64,000 bases of DNA. It comes from Sporomusaceae bacterium (GTDB taxonomy: Bacteria > Bacillota > Negativicutes > UBA1444). Position numbers and translations under genes: made by a program. The notes beneath the pieces are model-generated. The model had not been told where the DNA came from. It searched no databases and was given only the letters and a program-made list of their open reading frames with translations. The stretch is taken from NCBI GenBank assembly GCA_018434355.1, contig JAHDPL010000004.1, positions 1 to 64,000 on the forward strand, written 5' to 3'. The stretch's first letter is position 1, and each line of letters starts with the position of its first letter. This document shows, in pieces, positions 1 to 8,358 of this stretch.

Positions 1-138
1 GAAAAAGTGGACCGGCCGGATTCAAAACTGGGGGCTGATATTAGCCCAGTTTTCAATCTATTTTGAAGATCGTTTGGCTGGATATATTCGATAGCCTGTG
101 TCCGGGAGTAGGAATGTTTACACAAAATTATTGACAGA
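1..138 (+). mobile_element. IS256-family insertion sequence, right end only
   Basis: This is the end of an IS256/Mutator-type insertion sequence that runs off the left edge of the window. A transposase C-terminus reads forward to 94. Bases 117-138 match, in reverse complement, the outer end of the IS256 element at 58,471-58,492 at about 20 of 22 positions (shared core GTTTACACAAA and TTGACAG). The element sits against the 3' side of a truncated redoxin gene, which dates the insertion after that gene. The other end is outside the window, so a target duplication cannot be checked. Confidence 0.75.
2..94 (+). CDS. IS256-family transposase, C-terminal end (partial)
   Basis: The last 30 codons of a Mutator/IS256 transposase are visible, entering from the left edge and ending at TAG 92-94. 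The stretch KKWTGRIQNWG followed by the FEDRLAGYIR end is typical of the final part of this family, a tryptophan-containing segment just before a basic C-terminus. The catalytic DDE residues lie outside the window. The stop is 22 bases from the terminal inverted repeat, about the same spacing as in the second IS256 copy near 58.5 kb. Confidence 0.7.
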   Translation, partial: KKWTGRIQNWGLILAQFSIYFEDRLAGYIR

Positions 139-389
139 CCCATAGACCTGGGTTCGGCAAAAGCCGCCGCCACCTTTATTCCCAACTTGAAAAGCACATC
201 CGTCCGCAACTCATAATCTAATAGCTGCTGACGATCCTGTCGGCACCAGTCACCCCGACAAAATAAGATTACTGACCAATAGCCATTAAAATCCGTCGGC
301 AGACACAATCGCCCGCCTCCGGCGGTATCGACCTCAAGGTTGGGGAATTGGGCGCCAGTATCCAGTATCGGCACGTTTTCTCTAGCCAT
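139..389 (-). pseudogene. AhpC/TSA-family redoxin, 3' part removed by the IS
   Basis: An ATG at 387-389 with an AAAGGGGGG ribosome site upstream opens a frame starting MARENVPILDTGAQFPNLEV. It resembles cytoplasmic peroxiredoxin-like AhpC/TSA proteins, which reduce peroxides through a Cys in an RGxWCPxC motif. Here the motif reads RGDWCRQD, so the first Cys is kept but the second Cys and the Pro are gone. Similarity stops after about 80 residues, at the IS256 terminal repeat; the frame continues into the IS only by chance. Both the motif loss and the truncation point to a dead gene. Confidence 0.6.
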
Positions 390-510
390 TTGGTTTAATC
401 CCCCCTTTCACCTTTTGTACTTCTGCAACACAAAGTAAATCCCTGCCTGTTTTCCATCCATTCATCAATACACAGCTTTCCCTTGCCACTCTACAAGAGC
501 GCCTTCCGGT

Positions 511-1062
511 TTAATTCAGGAATATGCTTTTTTTATCAGTCTGCAATGAGCGGGACGACAGGTGGATGATAAGTTCTTCAATCGCCGCTAAACTGGCAAC
601 CACACAAACGACATAGGCAAACAAAGTTGCATGCCCGTTCGGCAGCAAGAACGGCAATGCAAACAACAAGAGCCCCGTTGCTTTATTCCCGTAGGTGTGG
701 AGTATCTCAAAGGTTTTATATTTTGCTCGAACAACCAACAGCGACAATAGCCTGATAATACTGATGACAATGATCCAAACAACCATTTCTTTCTGCAGCA
801 CCGATCCCAGATAGGGGTAGAGAAGAAAGCCAACCACCAAAGCCAGCAAAAAATCAGCCACTGAATCGAGCTTCCCCCCCAATCTGCTTACAGTACAGCT
901 TTTTCTCGCGATGTATCCATCCAGAACGTCGCTGATTCCACAAGCAAGATAGATGCCATAAAAAACGTTGCTCAATGGTTCCGCAAACAACAACGCCAAT
1001 ACCATCAAAATTCTGGAAAACGTAATTGTGTTGGCTAAAGAAAGCATACGGTCGGATATCAT
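511..1062 (-). CDS. CDP-alcohol phosphatidyltransferase family protein
   Basis: A 183-residue integral membrane enzyme of the family that makes phospholipids by joining a CDP-linked lipid to an alcohol. The signature DG-x2-AR-x8-G-x3-D-x3-D is complete at about residues 47-69 (DGYIARKSCTVSRLG then KLDSVAD) and provides the metal and CDP ligands. Several hydrophobic segments follow. Its ATG overlaps the stop of the upstream pirin gene (ATGA), so the two are probably translated together. The alcohol substrate cannot be told from sequence; a PgsA-like role is one option. Confidence 0.85.
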   Translation of the reverse strand: MISDRMLSLANTITFSRILMVLALLFAEPLSNVFYGIYLACGISDVLDGYIARKSCTVSRLGGKLDSVADFLLALVVGFLLYPYLGSVLQKEMVVWIIVISIIRLLSLLVVRAKYKTFEILHTYGNKATGLLLFALPFLLPNGHATLFAYVVCVVASLAAIEELIIHLSSRSLQTDKKSIFLN

Positions 1063-1901
1063 CCGTAAGAAATCCCGTTCTGTATAAAAGTTCCCTGTTT
1101 TAAATCATCGAATGCTTTATTCAATTCTTCCTTTGTATTCATTACTATGGGTCCACCCCAGGCAATCGGTTCAGCCAGCATTTGGGAGCTCACAAATAAT
1201 ACCTGGGCAGGTATATCTGTCGCCATAATTTTCACCTGGTCGCCGGCGGTAAGTTTTACCGCAGTCTTTTCTTTTACAAACTCGTCGCCAATATAGGCAT
1301 CTCCCAACAGAGTGAATAACATGACCGAGTTCTCTGCAGCAGTATCGATAATAGTTGAAGCGCCGGGATTCAGATGTATATCATAATAATCCAATGACAA
1401 GTACTTGCCCATGTGCCCTTTTCTACCGGCATATTCACCGGCAAGCAGCCTCAGTTTGCCATTTTCCAGTGCAAATTCTTCGATTTCCGCATTTTTAATG
1501 CTGTGATAAGCCGGAGGCGCCATTTTGTCCTTTGCCGGCATATTTAGCCATAACTGTACACCCAGCATCCGTTTGGCAGCCGGCAGTTTTTCTTCATGCA
1601 AAATGCCGGACCCCGCTGTCATCCACTGCACTTCGCCGTCGCCGATTGTATCCTCATTGCCCAAACTATCCTTGTGGGTCATAAATCCGCGATACACATA
1701 ACTGATTGTCTCAATTCCCCTATGGGGATGCATGGGAAACCCCGCTGTGTAATCGTCGGGATTGGTGCTGTCAAATGAATCCAGCAGTAAAATCGGATCG
1801 TATTCTTTTACAGTTCTATTTCCCAATACTCGGACCAAACTTACACCCGCGCCATCCTGAGTTCGATAACCGCTAACTTGATGACTGATTCTTCTTTCCA
1901 T
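1059..1901 (-). CDS. Pirin family protein
   Basis: A bicupin pirin of 280 residues. The N-terminal cupin carries the usual metal-binding segment FPMHPHRGIETISYV and a later GSGILHEE. Pirins bind Fe or other metals; members act as transcription cofactors or quercetinases, and the role here is not known. The open frame extends 39 codons further upstream, but the ATG at 1,899-1,901 (MERRISHQVSG) has an AAGGAGG ribosome site 9 bases before it and matches where pirins usually begin. It overlaps the next gene by four bases. Confidence 0.85.
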   Translation of the reverse strand: MERRISHQVSGYRTQDGAGVSLVRVLGNRTVKEYDPILLLDSFDSTNPDDYTAGFPMHPHRGIETISYVYRGFMTHKDSLGNEDTIGDGEVQWMTAGSGILHEEKLPAAKRMLGVQLWLNMPAKDKMAPPAYHSIKNAEIEEFALENGKLRLLAGEYAGRKGHMGKYLSLDYYDIHLNPGASTIIDTAAENSVMLFTLLGDAYIGDEFVKEKTAVKLTAGDQVKIMATDIPAQVLFVSSQMLAEPIAWGGPIVMNTKEELNKAFDDLKQGTFIQNGISYG

Positions 1902-2044
1902 ATCGAAAGCCTCCTTGTATACGATCTTCTCGCCGTTTATACACCACTTTTGTTTTCTTTTTATTGTTTTAACTTGCCGATATTTTCGACTGTCAGTCGC
2001 CGCCTGTGATAGAAGCAAATGGGATTTTCTGTCCAGCGCTCAAA

Positions 2045-3187
2045 TCACTCCCTGTTGAATATATCAATATAAGCTTTGTAAACAAATACCTTCCTTCGTT
2101 TCCGATTGTCCAGGTTGCTTAGAATTCTTTCATCGCAAAGCCGTTCGAGCAAGCGGCCGCTTGTAGCCGGACTGATATCGAGTTTTTCGATCGCTTCTTC
2201 AATACTGATCGTCGGTTTATCAAACAAGCCTTCGTATATCTTCATCGCATTTTCACTGGTTCTGCCAAGTGCATTGATCTTGCGCAAATCATTCTCGCGC
2301 AAAACGGCAATATCCCTCGCAATCTCCATAGCCTCTTTAGCGGTTTCTATCACACCAGTCAAAAAGAACTTGATCCAGCTTTCATAATCACCCTTGATAT
2401 GAATATTCGAAAGACATTCGTAATATGCCTGTTGGTTGCGTTTAATAAACTTGGAGATATACAGTGTTGGTTTGTGCAAAATATGATTTGCCGCCAAATA
2501 GAAAGCAATCAACAGCCTTCCCACTCTGCCGTTGCCGTCTAAAAACGGATGGATCATCTCAAACTGACTGTGAATGAGAGCTGCTTTGACCAGCGGTGAC
2601 ATGCGGTCGTTTTCATGCATGAACTTCTCGAAATTGTCCAGACACCCATTTAAATGGTCAACGGAAGGTGGCACATAGCTGGCACTGTTGATGGAATAAC
2701 CGCCAATCCAGTTTTGTGATCGCCGAAACTCCCCTGGTGTTTTATTTTCGCCGCGTAAGCCCGCCATCAGGATCGCATGGATTTCCCGGATCAATCGCAA
2801 GGAAAGCGGCAGTGTTTCCAACCGCTCGAATCCGTAGCGGGTAGCCTTAATATAATTTTCGATTTCCTGGACGTCGTTAGGGACTTCATCAGCCATCCCG
2901 GCCTCTGCTTTGATCAAGTCGGAAAAAGTCGCTCTGGTCCCTTCGATTTGCGAAGACAAAGCTGCTTCTTTTCTGGCATACATATACACAAAGAAACCGG
3001 GCGAAATCAAATTGTCCGTAACTTCATCCAACCTGCCGATATAGCGATTTGCTTCAGACAACAAGTAAATCATTTCATCGTCATATTGAATTGCCGGGTT
3101 TTGTGGTGGCAGATTGGCAGGAATAAAAGCAAAGAACCCCGCCTCGCCACTTCCTTGTTTTACTTTTTGTCCTGCACGGGCATCCAT
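2045..3187 (-). CDS. Fic family protein (AMP transferase) with its own inhibitory motif
   Basis: A 380-residue Fic-domain protein that probably transfers AMP, or another nucleotide part, onto target proteins. The catalytic motif HPFLDGNGRVGR starts at His213. An N-terminal SSQIEG at residues 78-83 fits the (S/T)xxxE(G/N) inhibitory helix motif of class II Fic proteins, whose Glu blocks productive ATP binding. The last 80 or so residues look like a winged helix-turn-helix, common in this subgroup. No separate antitoxin gene is next to it, in keeping with self-inhibition. GGGGTGAG precedes the ATG. Targets are unknown. Confidence 0.88.
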   Translation of the reverse strand: MDARAGQKVKQGSGEAGFFAFIPANLPPQNPAIQYDDEMIYLLSEANRYIGRLDEVTDNLISPGFFVYMYARKEAALSSQIEGTRATFSDLIKAEAGMADEVPNDVQEIENYIKATRYGFERLETLPLSLRLIREIHAILMAGLRGENKTPGEFRRSQNWIGGYSINSASYVPPSVDHLNGCLDNFEKFMHENDRMSPLVKAALIHSQFEMIHPFLDGNGRVGRLLIAFYLAANHILHKPTLYISKFIKRNQQAYYECLSNIHIKGDYESWIKFFLTGVIETAKEAMEIARDIAVLRENDLRKINALGRTSENAMKIYEGLFDKPTISIEEAIEKLDISPATSGRLLERLCDERILSNLDNRKRRKVFVYKAYIDIFNRE

Positions 3188-3311
3188 AAGCTCACCCCTT
3201 CATTTTCCCTTTCAAAGTGATTATACTTCGGTTTAATTTTCATTTCAATTTATTATTTGCAAACATCAATTTATCCCTTTCATTTCTACAACGTTTTTGA
3301 AAAAAGTCATT

Positions 3312-3341
3312 AAAAAATCGCCTGAACCAAAGTCCAGGCGA
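3312..3341 (-). terminator. Rho-independent terminator
   Basis: On the minus strand the stem TCGCCTG/CAGGCGA closes a 10-base loop and is followed by a T-rich run. It lies about 200 bases past the M23 gene and before the Fic gene, so it probably ends the M23 transcript. Confidence 0.6.
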
Positions 3342-3396
3342 ACATAAAATACGCATCTGCATTTTTCTTCAATCGCGCAAAGCCTATTAAATCAGC

Positions 3397-3438
3397 TTAC
3401 CGCTTCTCTATCCTCGCCACGCACTCGACGTGCCATTT
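3397..3438 (-). pseudogene. Possible C-terminal remnant of an RNA m5U methyltransferase
   Basis: Fourteen codons on the minus strand read KWHVECVARIEKR and a stop, which resembles the extreme C-terminus of TrmA/RlmD-type uracil-5 methyltransferases. No upstream part of such a gene is present. The match is short and could be chance. The neighbouring bases 3,452-3,510 hold two small hairpins (CGCAAAA/TTTTGCG and ACCCCC/GGGGGT). Confidence 0.3.
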
Positions 3439-3537
3439 GATAGAAAGGTGATACTAATACGCAAAATCAGACGTTTTGCGGAAAGGTTTACCCCCTTATG
3501 GCGAGGGGGGTATGTGAACCCGTTTGATAAATTGCTA

Positions 3538-4713
3538 CTAAATATATTCACGCGGGTCAACAGGGGAGCCATTAACTCGAACTTCAAAATGCAAATTGGG
3601 GCCAGTAGTGTATCCAGTTTCCCCAACACGGGCAATCAGTTGTCCTTTTTTTACAACTTGACCCTCACTTACTAACAACTCAGAAGAATGAGCATACAAC
3701 GTGGAATAAGTTGCATTGTGCTCAATTATGATCGTTTTCCCATAACCACTAATCGTTCCGGAACTAATTACCACACCTCCATCAGCAGCAACTATATCTT
3801 CCCCATGATCTGCGCCAATATCCATGCCTGCATGAAGACGTTGATTGCCAAATACCGGATGGGTTCGCCAACCGAAATTTGACGTCACTGTCCCATTAGT
3901 TGGCACAATATAACTTCCCGTAACGATACTTCCGGGCGAAGATGGTCCGCCTTTTCGGGCCCGAATCATATTCTCGATACGGCTTGAGGATTGTTGAAGA
4001 TTATTATAAGCCCGCTCAGCCTCATCCTGCCTGGATTCGATTCTGTCTAAAACGGAACGCTTCGCTTGATGCCGCGAAGCCACTACTGCACGTTTTGCAA
4101 TGGCTATTTTTTTAAGTTCCTCTAAAACTGCAAGATCACGTTCTATCTCAAGTCTTTTTTGCGTTACCAATTGTCGTTCAGATTTGATCGCAGCAATCAG
4201 TTCAACATCCGATCGAAGGATGCGCCGAAGTAATTCATAACGATTTACAAAATCGTTCACATCAGCGACTCCCATAAAAACGTCTAAATAGCTCACTTGT
4301 CCAAACATATAAATACTTCGGATTCTTTTCTTTAGGGTTTCATTTCGACTGGCTAAACTCTTTTCCGTATTCTCCAGAAGTGTTTTATTTTCATCCACTT
4401 GTCTTTTAGTCGCTATGAGCTTATTTTCCACGGTTCGAACTTCCGTCTGACTCTGGTCCAGTTCGATTTCAATTTCTTCAACGTCTGTAGTTGCCGCCTT
4501 GACTTCAGTTTTTATTTTTTTTACTTTTTCCAACTGTTGCTGAATCTGCTGCGTTATAGAATCCAATTCTGTTTGCATTTCCTCAAGTTCTTCCGCAAGT
4601 ACTGGGAGCGTTTGACCCAAGATGATAATGAAAAATAGAACGATCCCCAAGATAGCGCTGCACTTAGATTTTATGTAAAGTCCTTTCACCAATCGCCTGT
4701 CCCACCCAATCAA
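3538..4713 (-). CDS. EnvC-like murein hydrolase activator, M23 domain
   Basis: A secreted protein of about 391 residues: a signal peptide (hydrophobic segment ending near PVLAEE), then long coiled coils with many Glu, Gln and Lys, then a C-terminal M23/LytM domain. The LytM part has HAGMDIGA and LHFEVRVNG, the usual zinc-site positions, so it may be an active endopeptidase rather than a pure activator. Such proteins act on cell-wall peptidoglycan at division. The start is uncertain: TTG at 4,711-4,713 gives the longest frame, and GTG at 4,687-4,689 would give a more usual signal peptide. A close paralogue lies at 18,850-20,007. Confidence 0.85.
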   Translation of the reverse strand: MIGWDRRLVKGLYIKSKCSAILGIVLFFIIILGQTLPVLAEELEEMQTELDSITQQIQQQLEKVKKIKTEVKAATTDVEEIEIELDQSQTEVRTVENKLIATKRQVDENKTLLENTEKSLASRNETLKKRIRSIYMFGQVSYLDVFMGVADVNDFVNRYELLRRILRSDVELIAAIKSERQLVTQKRLEIERDLAVLEELKKIAIAKRAVVASRHQAKRSVLDRIESRQDEAERAYNNLQQSSSRIENMIRARKGGPSSPGSIVTGSYIVPTNGTVTSNFGWRTHPVFGNQRLHAGMDIGADHGEDIVAADGGVVISSGTISGYGKTIIIEHNATYSTLYAHSSELLVSEGQVVKKGQLIARVGETGYTTGPNLHFEVRVNGSPVDPREYI

Positions 4714-4828
4714 GTCTTTTTGATCTTAATCCTATTAAAAATCAGTTTACGGAAGGGGCCTCTTTGAATAAAGGAGCACTGTCGACTTACATGCCTTTGT
4801 ACGCATCAAGTTTTCTGAACAAAAATCA

Positions 4829-5059
4829 TTATAACAAATCTTGCTTCATCCGTTCAAATTCTTCCTGGCTGATTTCACCCTTGGCGTACCGTTGTTTCAG
4901 TATTTCAAGCGCAGTATTCACCGGCATCTCGTGATCATTTTGACTCCGTCGGGTAAATACGCGAAACAAAGCAACGCCGCTTGCAATCACGAAAGCCCAA
5001 AAAACAATCATCATAAACATTCCACCTCCGAACCATGGACCACCAAACCATGAACACAT
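4829..5059 (-). CDS. Small SHOCT-domain membrane protein
   Basis: A 76-residue protein with one membrane helix (about residues 8-32) and a C-terminal SHOCT motif, LKQRYAKGEISQEEFERMKQ, a short helical module of unknown role often found at the ends of membrane proteins. The N-terminus is rich in Trp, Gly and Met. It follows the sensor kinase by 27 bases and is likely in the same operon, suggesting a role in the same envelope or metal response. Confidence 0.8.
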   Translation of the reverse strand: MCSWFGGPWFGGGMFMMIVFWAFVIASGVALFRVFTRRSQNDHEMPVNTALEILKQRYAKGEISQEEFERMKQDLL

Positions 5060-5086
5060 AACATTTCACCTCAAACTTTCTTCTTT

Positions 5087-6922
5087 CTATCTAACTGGAA
5101 ACCGAATAGTAAATGTCGTGCCTTCACCAACGGTACTTATCACGTCCACCGTTGCCCCATGCAGTTCGATAATCTGTCTGGCAATGGCCAAGCCCAAGCC
5201 AGTGCCACCGCTGGCGCGCGATTTATCCGCCTTGTAGAATCGTTCCCATATGTGGGGCAAATCTTCCGGTGCAATCCCCGCACCGGTGTCTTGGATTGTC
5301 AACACTTCGCTGCCATTTTTCAAATGCAGGCCAACTGTGATTCTCCCGCCGGGCGGTGTGAATTTCAGGGCATTATCCATGAGTATCAAGACCATTTGGG
5401 TTAGCCGATCCCCGTCCGCCCGAACAGGTAAAATGCCTGGTTCCGCAACGACTGCAATCTGCACGCCCTTGTTCTCGCTTTTTTGTTTCAGCAGGGTAGC
5501 AACATTCTCCATAATTTCAACCAAGGAAACCTCATCCACCTCGAGGGTGATCCCATTGGCCTGAAGTTGGCTTAATTCCAGTAAATCGGCAATCAGTTTC
5601 TCCAGTCGCAATATTTCATCGCTCATAACCTTGCGATATTTTTTTACTTTATCCGGGTCGGTGATCGTACCATCCTGCAACGCTTGGTTGTAACCCCGCA
5701 TGATGGTAAGCGGCGTCCTGAGTTCATGAGAGACGTTTGCCACAAAGTCCCTGCGCATGTTATCCATCTGCTCCAGGCGATGAACATACGCGTCCAACTC
5801 TTCAGTCAATGAATTCAACGATTGCCCCAATTCACCCACTTCGTCGCGCGTGGAAATGGCAACCCGCTTGGAATAGTCGCCGCGCGCCATAGCCGCAGCC
5901 GTTTCCTGCATCGCCTTTAGCGGCCTCACGATGCCGCCGGCCAAGTACACTGCCAACAGGATCGCGACCAGGATCGCGACCAGCGCAGCCATTCCCACAT
6001 AATAATAAATATGCCGCAAAAAGCCGTCAATTCCCTCAACTGGCGAATTGATCATCACGGTTCCGCCGATGCTTTTATCGGTGAGTTGAAGCGGCACAGC
6101 CACAATGAGCATATTTTCTTCATAATACGGATGGTAATAGGTTGTGGACCACGGTTTTCCCCAGTTGGTTCTGACTTCCCGAATGATTTCTCTGGTTCCC
6201 TTGATATCTGCCAAGCTGATAGCCACAGCAGCTGAATCACCTTGTTGCGCCCCTTTACCGATATCGAGAACGATCGGAGCGGAAGTTGCCGGCTTATTTT
6301 CCGCCACTGGAGAAGGCTTTGGGGCGGGCGGCTGTGGTTGCGGGACTGCGGATGGCCCAGCGCGTCCTCCCATGCCCATCATTCCCTGCCCACCGGATCG
6401 CCACCCCCCCATGCCGCTGCTCTGATTCTCCGACCAGTCACAGCTCCACGCATTGGAGTTGCCTTTCTTCGCAGGAGGGAGAGTGCCTGGATTTCTGTCT
6501 TTGGATGGTTGCTGCATCATCATGCCTCCCGGATTGCCAGGCGTGTCACAATCCCAGTCGACCGGACGCATAGGGCTGGGCTTAACTGCCGAAACAGGTC
6601 GCCGGTTCCCTTGGCCTTCGTCAGGCCTTTCTTCGGATACGGTAATCAAGTTTTGATTTTTATCAACAATCCAAACCCTGGCGTCTAGAAAACTGTCCAC
6701 GCTGTTGACGAAATTGTGAAGCTGCCCGAGGGTGATATGCCCGTCGTAATAAGCGTTGACCATGCGAGCGATTTCGTAAGCCTTGTCGGTCAGTTCATGG
6801 CGCTTGCTGTCGACGAGGTAGCCCCGGACAAGCGAAGACGCACCGGCAGCAACTCCCACCAGTACCAGAAGGACCAAAACAAAAAAAGCCGCCAGAATTT
6901 TTTTCTGAAGCGAGATTTTCAC
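5087..6922 (-). CDS. Sensor histidine kinase with Met/Cys/Trp-rich outer domain
   Basis: A 611-residue membrane histidine kinase. Two membrane helices flank a long outer domain; a HAMP segment follows, then the dimerization domain with phospho-acceptor His399 in VSHELRTP, and an ATPase domain with N, G1 and G2 motifs (DNALKFTP, DTGAGIAP, GGTGLGLA). The outer domain has a disordered insert rich in Met, Gly, Trp, Cys and Pro (DWDCDTPGNPGGMMM, then a GMMGMGG run), unlike common ligand-binding folds and suited to binding soft metals. The ATG overlaps the response regulator stop. The ligand is inferred, not known. Confidence 0.9.
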   Translation of the reverse strand: MKISLQKKILAAFFVLVLLVLVGVAAGASSLVRGYLVDSKRHELTDKAYEIARMVNAYYDGHITLGQLHNFVNSVDSFLDARVWIVDKNQNLITVSEERPDEGQGNRRPVSAVKPSPMRPVDWDCDTPGNPGGMMMQQPSKDRNPGTLPPAKKGNSNAWSCDWSENQSSGMGGWRSGGQGMMGMGGRAGPSAVPQPQPPAPKPSPVAENKPATSAPIVLDIGKGAQQGDSAAVAISLADIKGTREIIREVRTNWGKPWSTTYYHPYYEENMLIVAVPLQLTDKSIGGTVMINSPVEGIDGFLRHIYYYVGMAALVAILVAILLAVYLAGGIVRPLKAMQETAAAMARGDYSKRVAISTRDEVGELGQSLNSLTEELDAYVHRLEQMDNMRRDFVANVSHELRTPLTIMRGYNQALQDGTITDPDKVKKYRKVMSDEILRLEKLIADLLELSQLQANGITLEVDEVSLVEIMENVATLLKQKSENKGVQIAVVAEPGILPVRADGDRLTQMVLILMDNALKFTPPGGRITVGLHLKNGSEVLTIQDTGAGIAPEDLPHIWERFYKADKSRASGGTGLGLAIARQIIELHGATVDVISTVGEGTTFTIRFPVR

Positions 6923-7614
6923 TTTCTCACCTCAAACTTGTAACCGATACCCCAGATCGTTTTGATGTCCCAAGGTGTATCCGGCCCGGAGCCCAGTTTT
7001 TTCCGCAATCGTTTGACATGAGTATCGACAGTCCTTGTATCGCCGCAATAGCTATAATCCCAAACCGCCTCCAACAGTTGTTCGCGGGACATCACCATCC
7101 CCGGATGTGACGCTAATTCCCACAGCACTTCCATTTCCTTATTGGCAAGCGCGACCGGTTTAGCAAAAGCAATCACGCTCCGCTCCGCCATGTTGATCTG
7201 TAGTCCGGTGAACGAAACAACATCGCCCTTGCCATATTCTGGCGGGGCAGCAGTACGCCGAAGCACGGCTTTTACGCGCGCCACCACTTCCCCGGGGTCA
7301 AAGGGCTTGGAAACATAGTCGTCGGCCCCCAGTTCCAGGCCCATGATCCGATCTTCTCTCTGTGAGCGGGAAGTAAGCATAATGATCGGTACGGTGGAGA
7401 ATTTGCGGATTTGTTGACAGACTTCCAATCCATCAATGACCGGCATCATGATGTCAAGCAGAACGATGTCAGGTTTTACCTGTTGCAATCTTACCAACGC
7501 TTCTGCACCATCAGCAGCCTCTGCAACGGTAAACCCTTCCTGGACAAAATACATGGACAACAGTTCGCGTATTTGCGCTTCGTCGTCAACTACGAGCACG
7601 GTGTTTCCACTCAT
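6919..7614 (-). CDS. OmpR/PhoB-family response regulator
   Basis: A 231-residue regulator: a receiver domain with acidic pocket DDE at 10-12, phospho-acceptor Asp54 (VLLDIMMP), switch Thr and Lys in KPFDPGEV, then a winged-helix DNA-binding domain ending IWGIGYKFEVRK. It is the partner of the Met-rich sensor kinase, whose ATG overlaps its TGA by four bases. It may control the secreted Met-rich gene just upstream. Confidence 0.93.
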   Translation of the reverse strand: MSGNTVLVVDDEAQIRELLSMYFVQEGFTVAEAADGAEALVRLQQVKPDIVLLDIMMPVIDGLEVCQQIRKFSTVPIIMLTSRSQREDRIMGLELGADDYVSKPFDPGEVVARVKAVLRRTAAPPEYGKGDVVSFTGLQINMAERSVIAFAKPVALANKEMEVLWELASHPGMVMSREQLLEAVWDYSYCGDTRTVDTHVKRLRKKLGSGPDTPWDIKTIWGIGYKFEVRK

Positions 7615-7671
7615 TTTCTCACCTCCCGAAAGTCTCCATATCTATCTTAATCTTAATAATATCTCATCTAA

Positions 7672-7715
7672 TTTAAAAAGAAAGAGCCATGCCGCATGTT
7701 TTCAGCAGCAGGCCC
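7672..7715 (-). terminator. Rho-independent terminator
   Basis: On the minus strand a GC-rich stem (GGGCC-TGCTGC against GCGGCATGGCTC, one bulge) closes a short AT loop and is followed by TTTCTTTTT. It lies just past the Met-rich secreted gene and separates it from the response regulator. Confidence 0.6.
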
Positions 7716-7744
7716 TTCTGTTCTGTTTGTCAACCGAAGCCTGC

Positions 7745-8146
7745 CTACCAGCAGCACCCCGCGCCCCTTCCGCTGTTCATCATTCCGCCATGCATACCAG
7801 CGCCGTTCATCATTCCGCCACCCATGCCGCAACCATAAGCTGCACCATTGACCATATGCTGGCTCATGGCAGCGATATATTGGTCAGCCTGCGCCTGCGT
7901 TATCCAGCCCATGCCCACTTGTTTCTGCATCAGCTGCTTTTTGGATTCGAGCACTTGGTTCTGATAGGCAATCAAGTCTTGTTTCTGCGCTTCAGTCAAG
8001 CTCGCCTGTTGCTGTCCCCAGTACGGGCAATTCCAGCCGGCTTGGTTCGGATTTTGACTCGGCGTTGCTGGCGCTGCGGCTGCCACCGATCCTGCCAAAC
8101 CGAGAACGAGCAGACCCACCACTAATAGCATGCTAACTCTTTTCAC
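7745..8146 (-). CDS. Secreted Met/His/Cys-rich protein, DUF2680-like
   Basis: About 133 residues: a signal peptide, a helical central part with LTEAQKQDLIAYQNQVLESK and WITQAQADQYIAAM, and a tail of repeated GGMMN-type units with His and Cys, ending GAGCCW. The central part resembles the YckD/DUF2680 helical family; the tail looks able to bind soft metals such as Cu(I). GTG at 8,144-8,146 is chosen because AAGGAG lies 8 bases upstream; the longer frame would start inside that ribosome site. It stands beside a two-component system whose sensor carries a similar Met-rich segment, so the two may share a function. Confidence 0.75.
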   Translation of the reverse strand: MKRVSMLLVVGLLVLGLAGSVAAAAPATPSQNPNQAGWNCPYWGQQQASLTEAQKQDLIAYQNQVLESKKQLMQKQVGMGWITQAQADQYIAAMSQHMVNGAAYGCGMGGGMMNGAGMHGGMMNSGRGAGCCW

Positions 8147-8246
8147 AATAATCACTCCTTAACCTGTTTGATATCAGTATAAGGAAAATGTTTGTCCAAA
8201 GTATGGTCAAATTAGGAACAAATCAGGAACTTTTTCACCTTGTCTC

Positions 8247-8275
8247 TTGTTGGCTGTGTCCAATATGGATACAAT
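8247..8275 (+). promoter_or_regulatory. Candidate sigma-A promoter for the DUF881 gene
   Basis: TTGTTG at 8,247-8,252 and TACAAT at 8,270-8,275 are spaced 17 bases apart, some 85 bases before the DUF881 start. On the other strand, TTGGAC and TGATAT spaced 17 bases could serve the Met-rich gene. Neither is tested. Confidence 0.4.
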
Positions 8276-8358
8276 CGAAGTAATCAACGGAATGCAAGGC
8301 GAGTCAAAGCTTTCGCTTGTTCAAAGTATTATCATTTTCATTAAAGGAGTACAAGTGA

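Noticed and set aside
6011-6690. Several long plus-strand frames opposite the sensor kinase
   Set aside because: They arise from the GC-rich Met/Pro/Gly coding of the kinase on the other strand; none has a ribosome site or recognisable domain.
7745-7860. Short direct repeats (TTCATCATTCCGCCA units) that look like a repeat array
   Set aside because: They encode the GGMMN units in the tail of the Met-rich secreted protein; there are no regular spacers, so not CRISPR.
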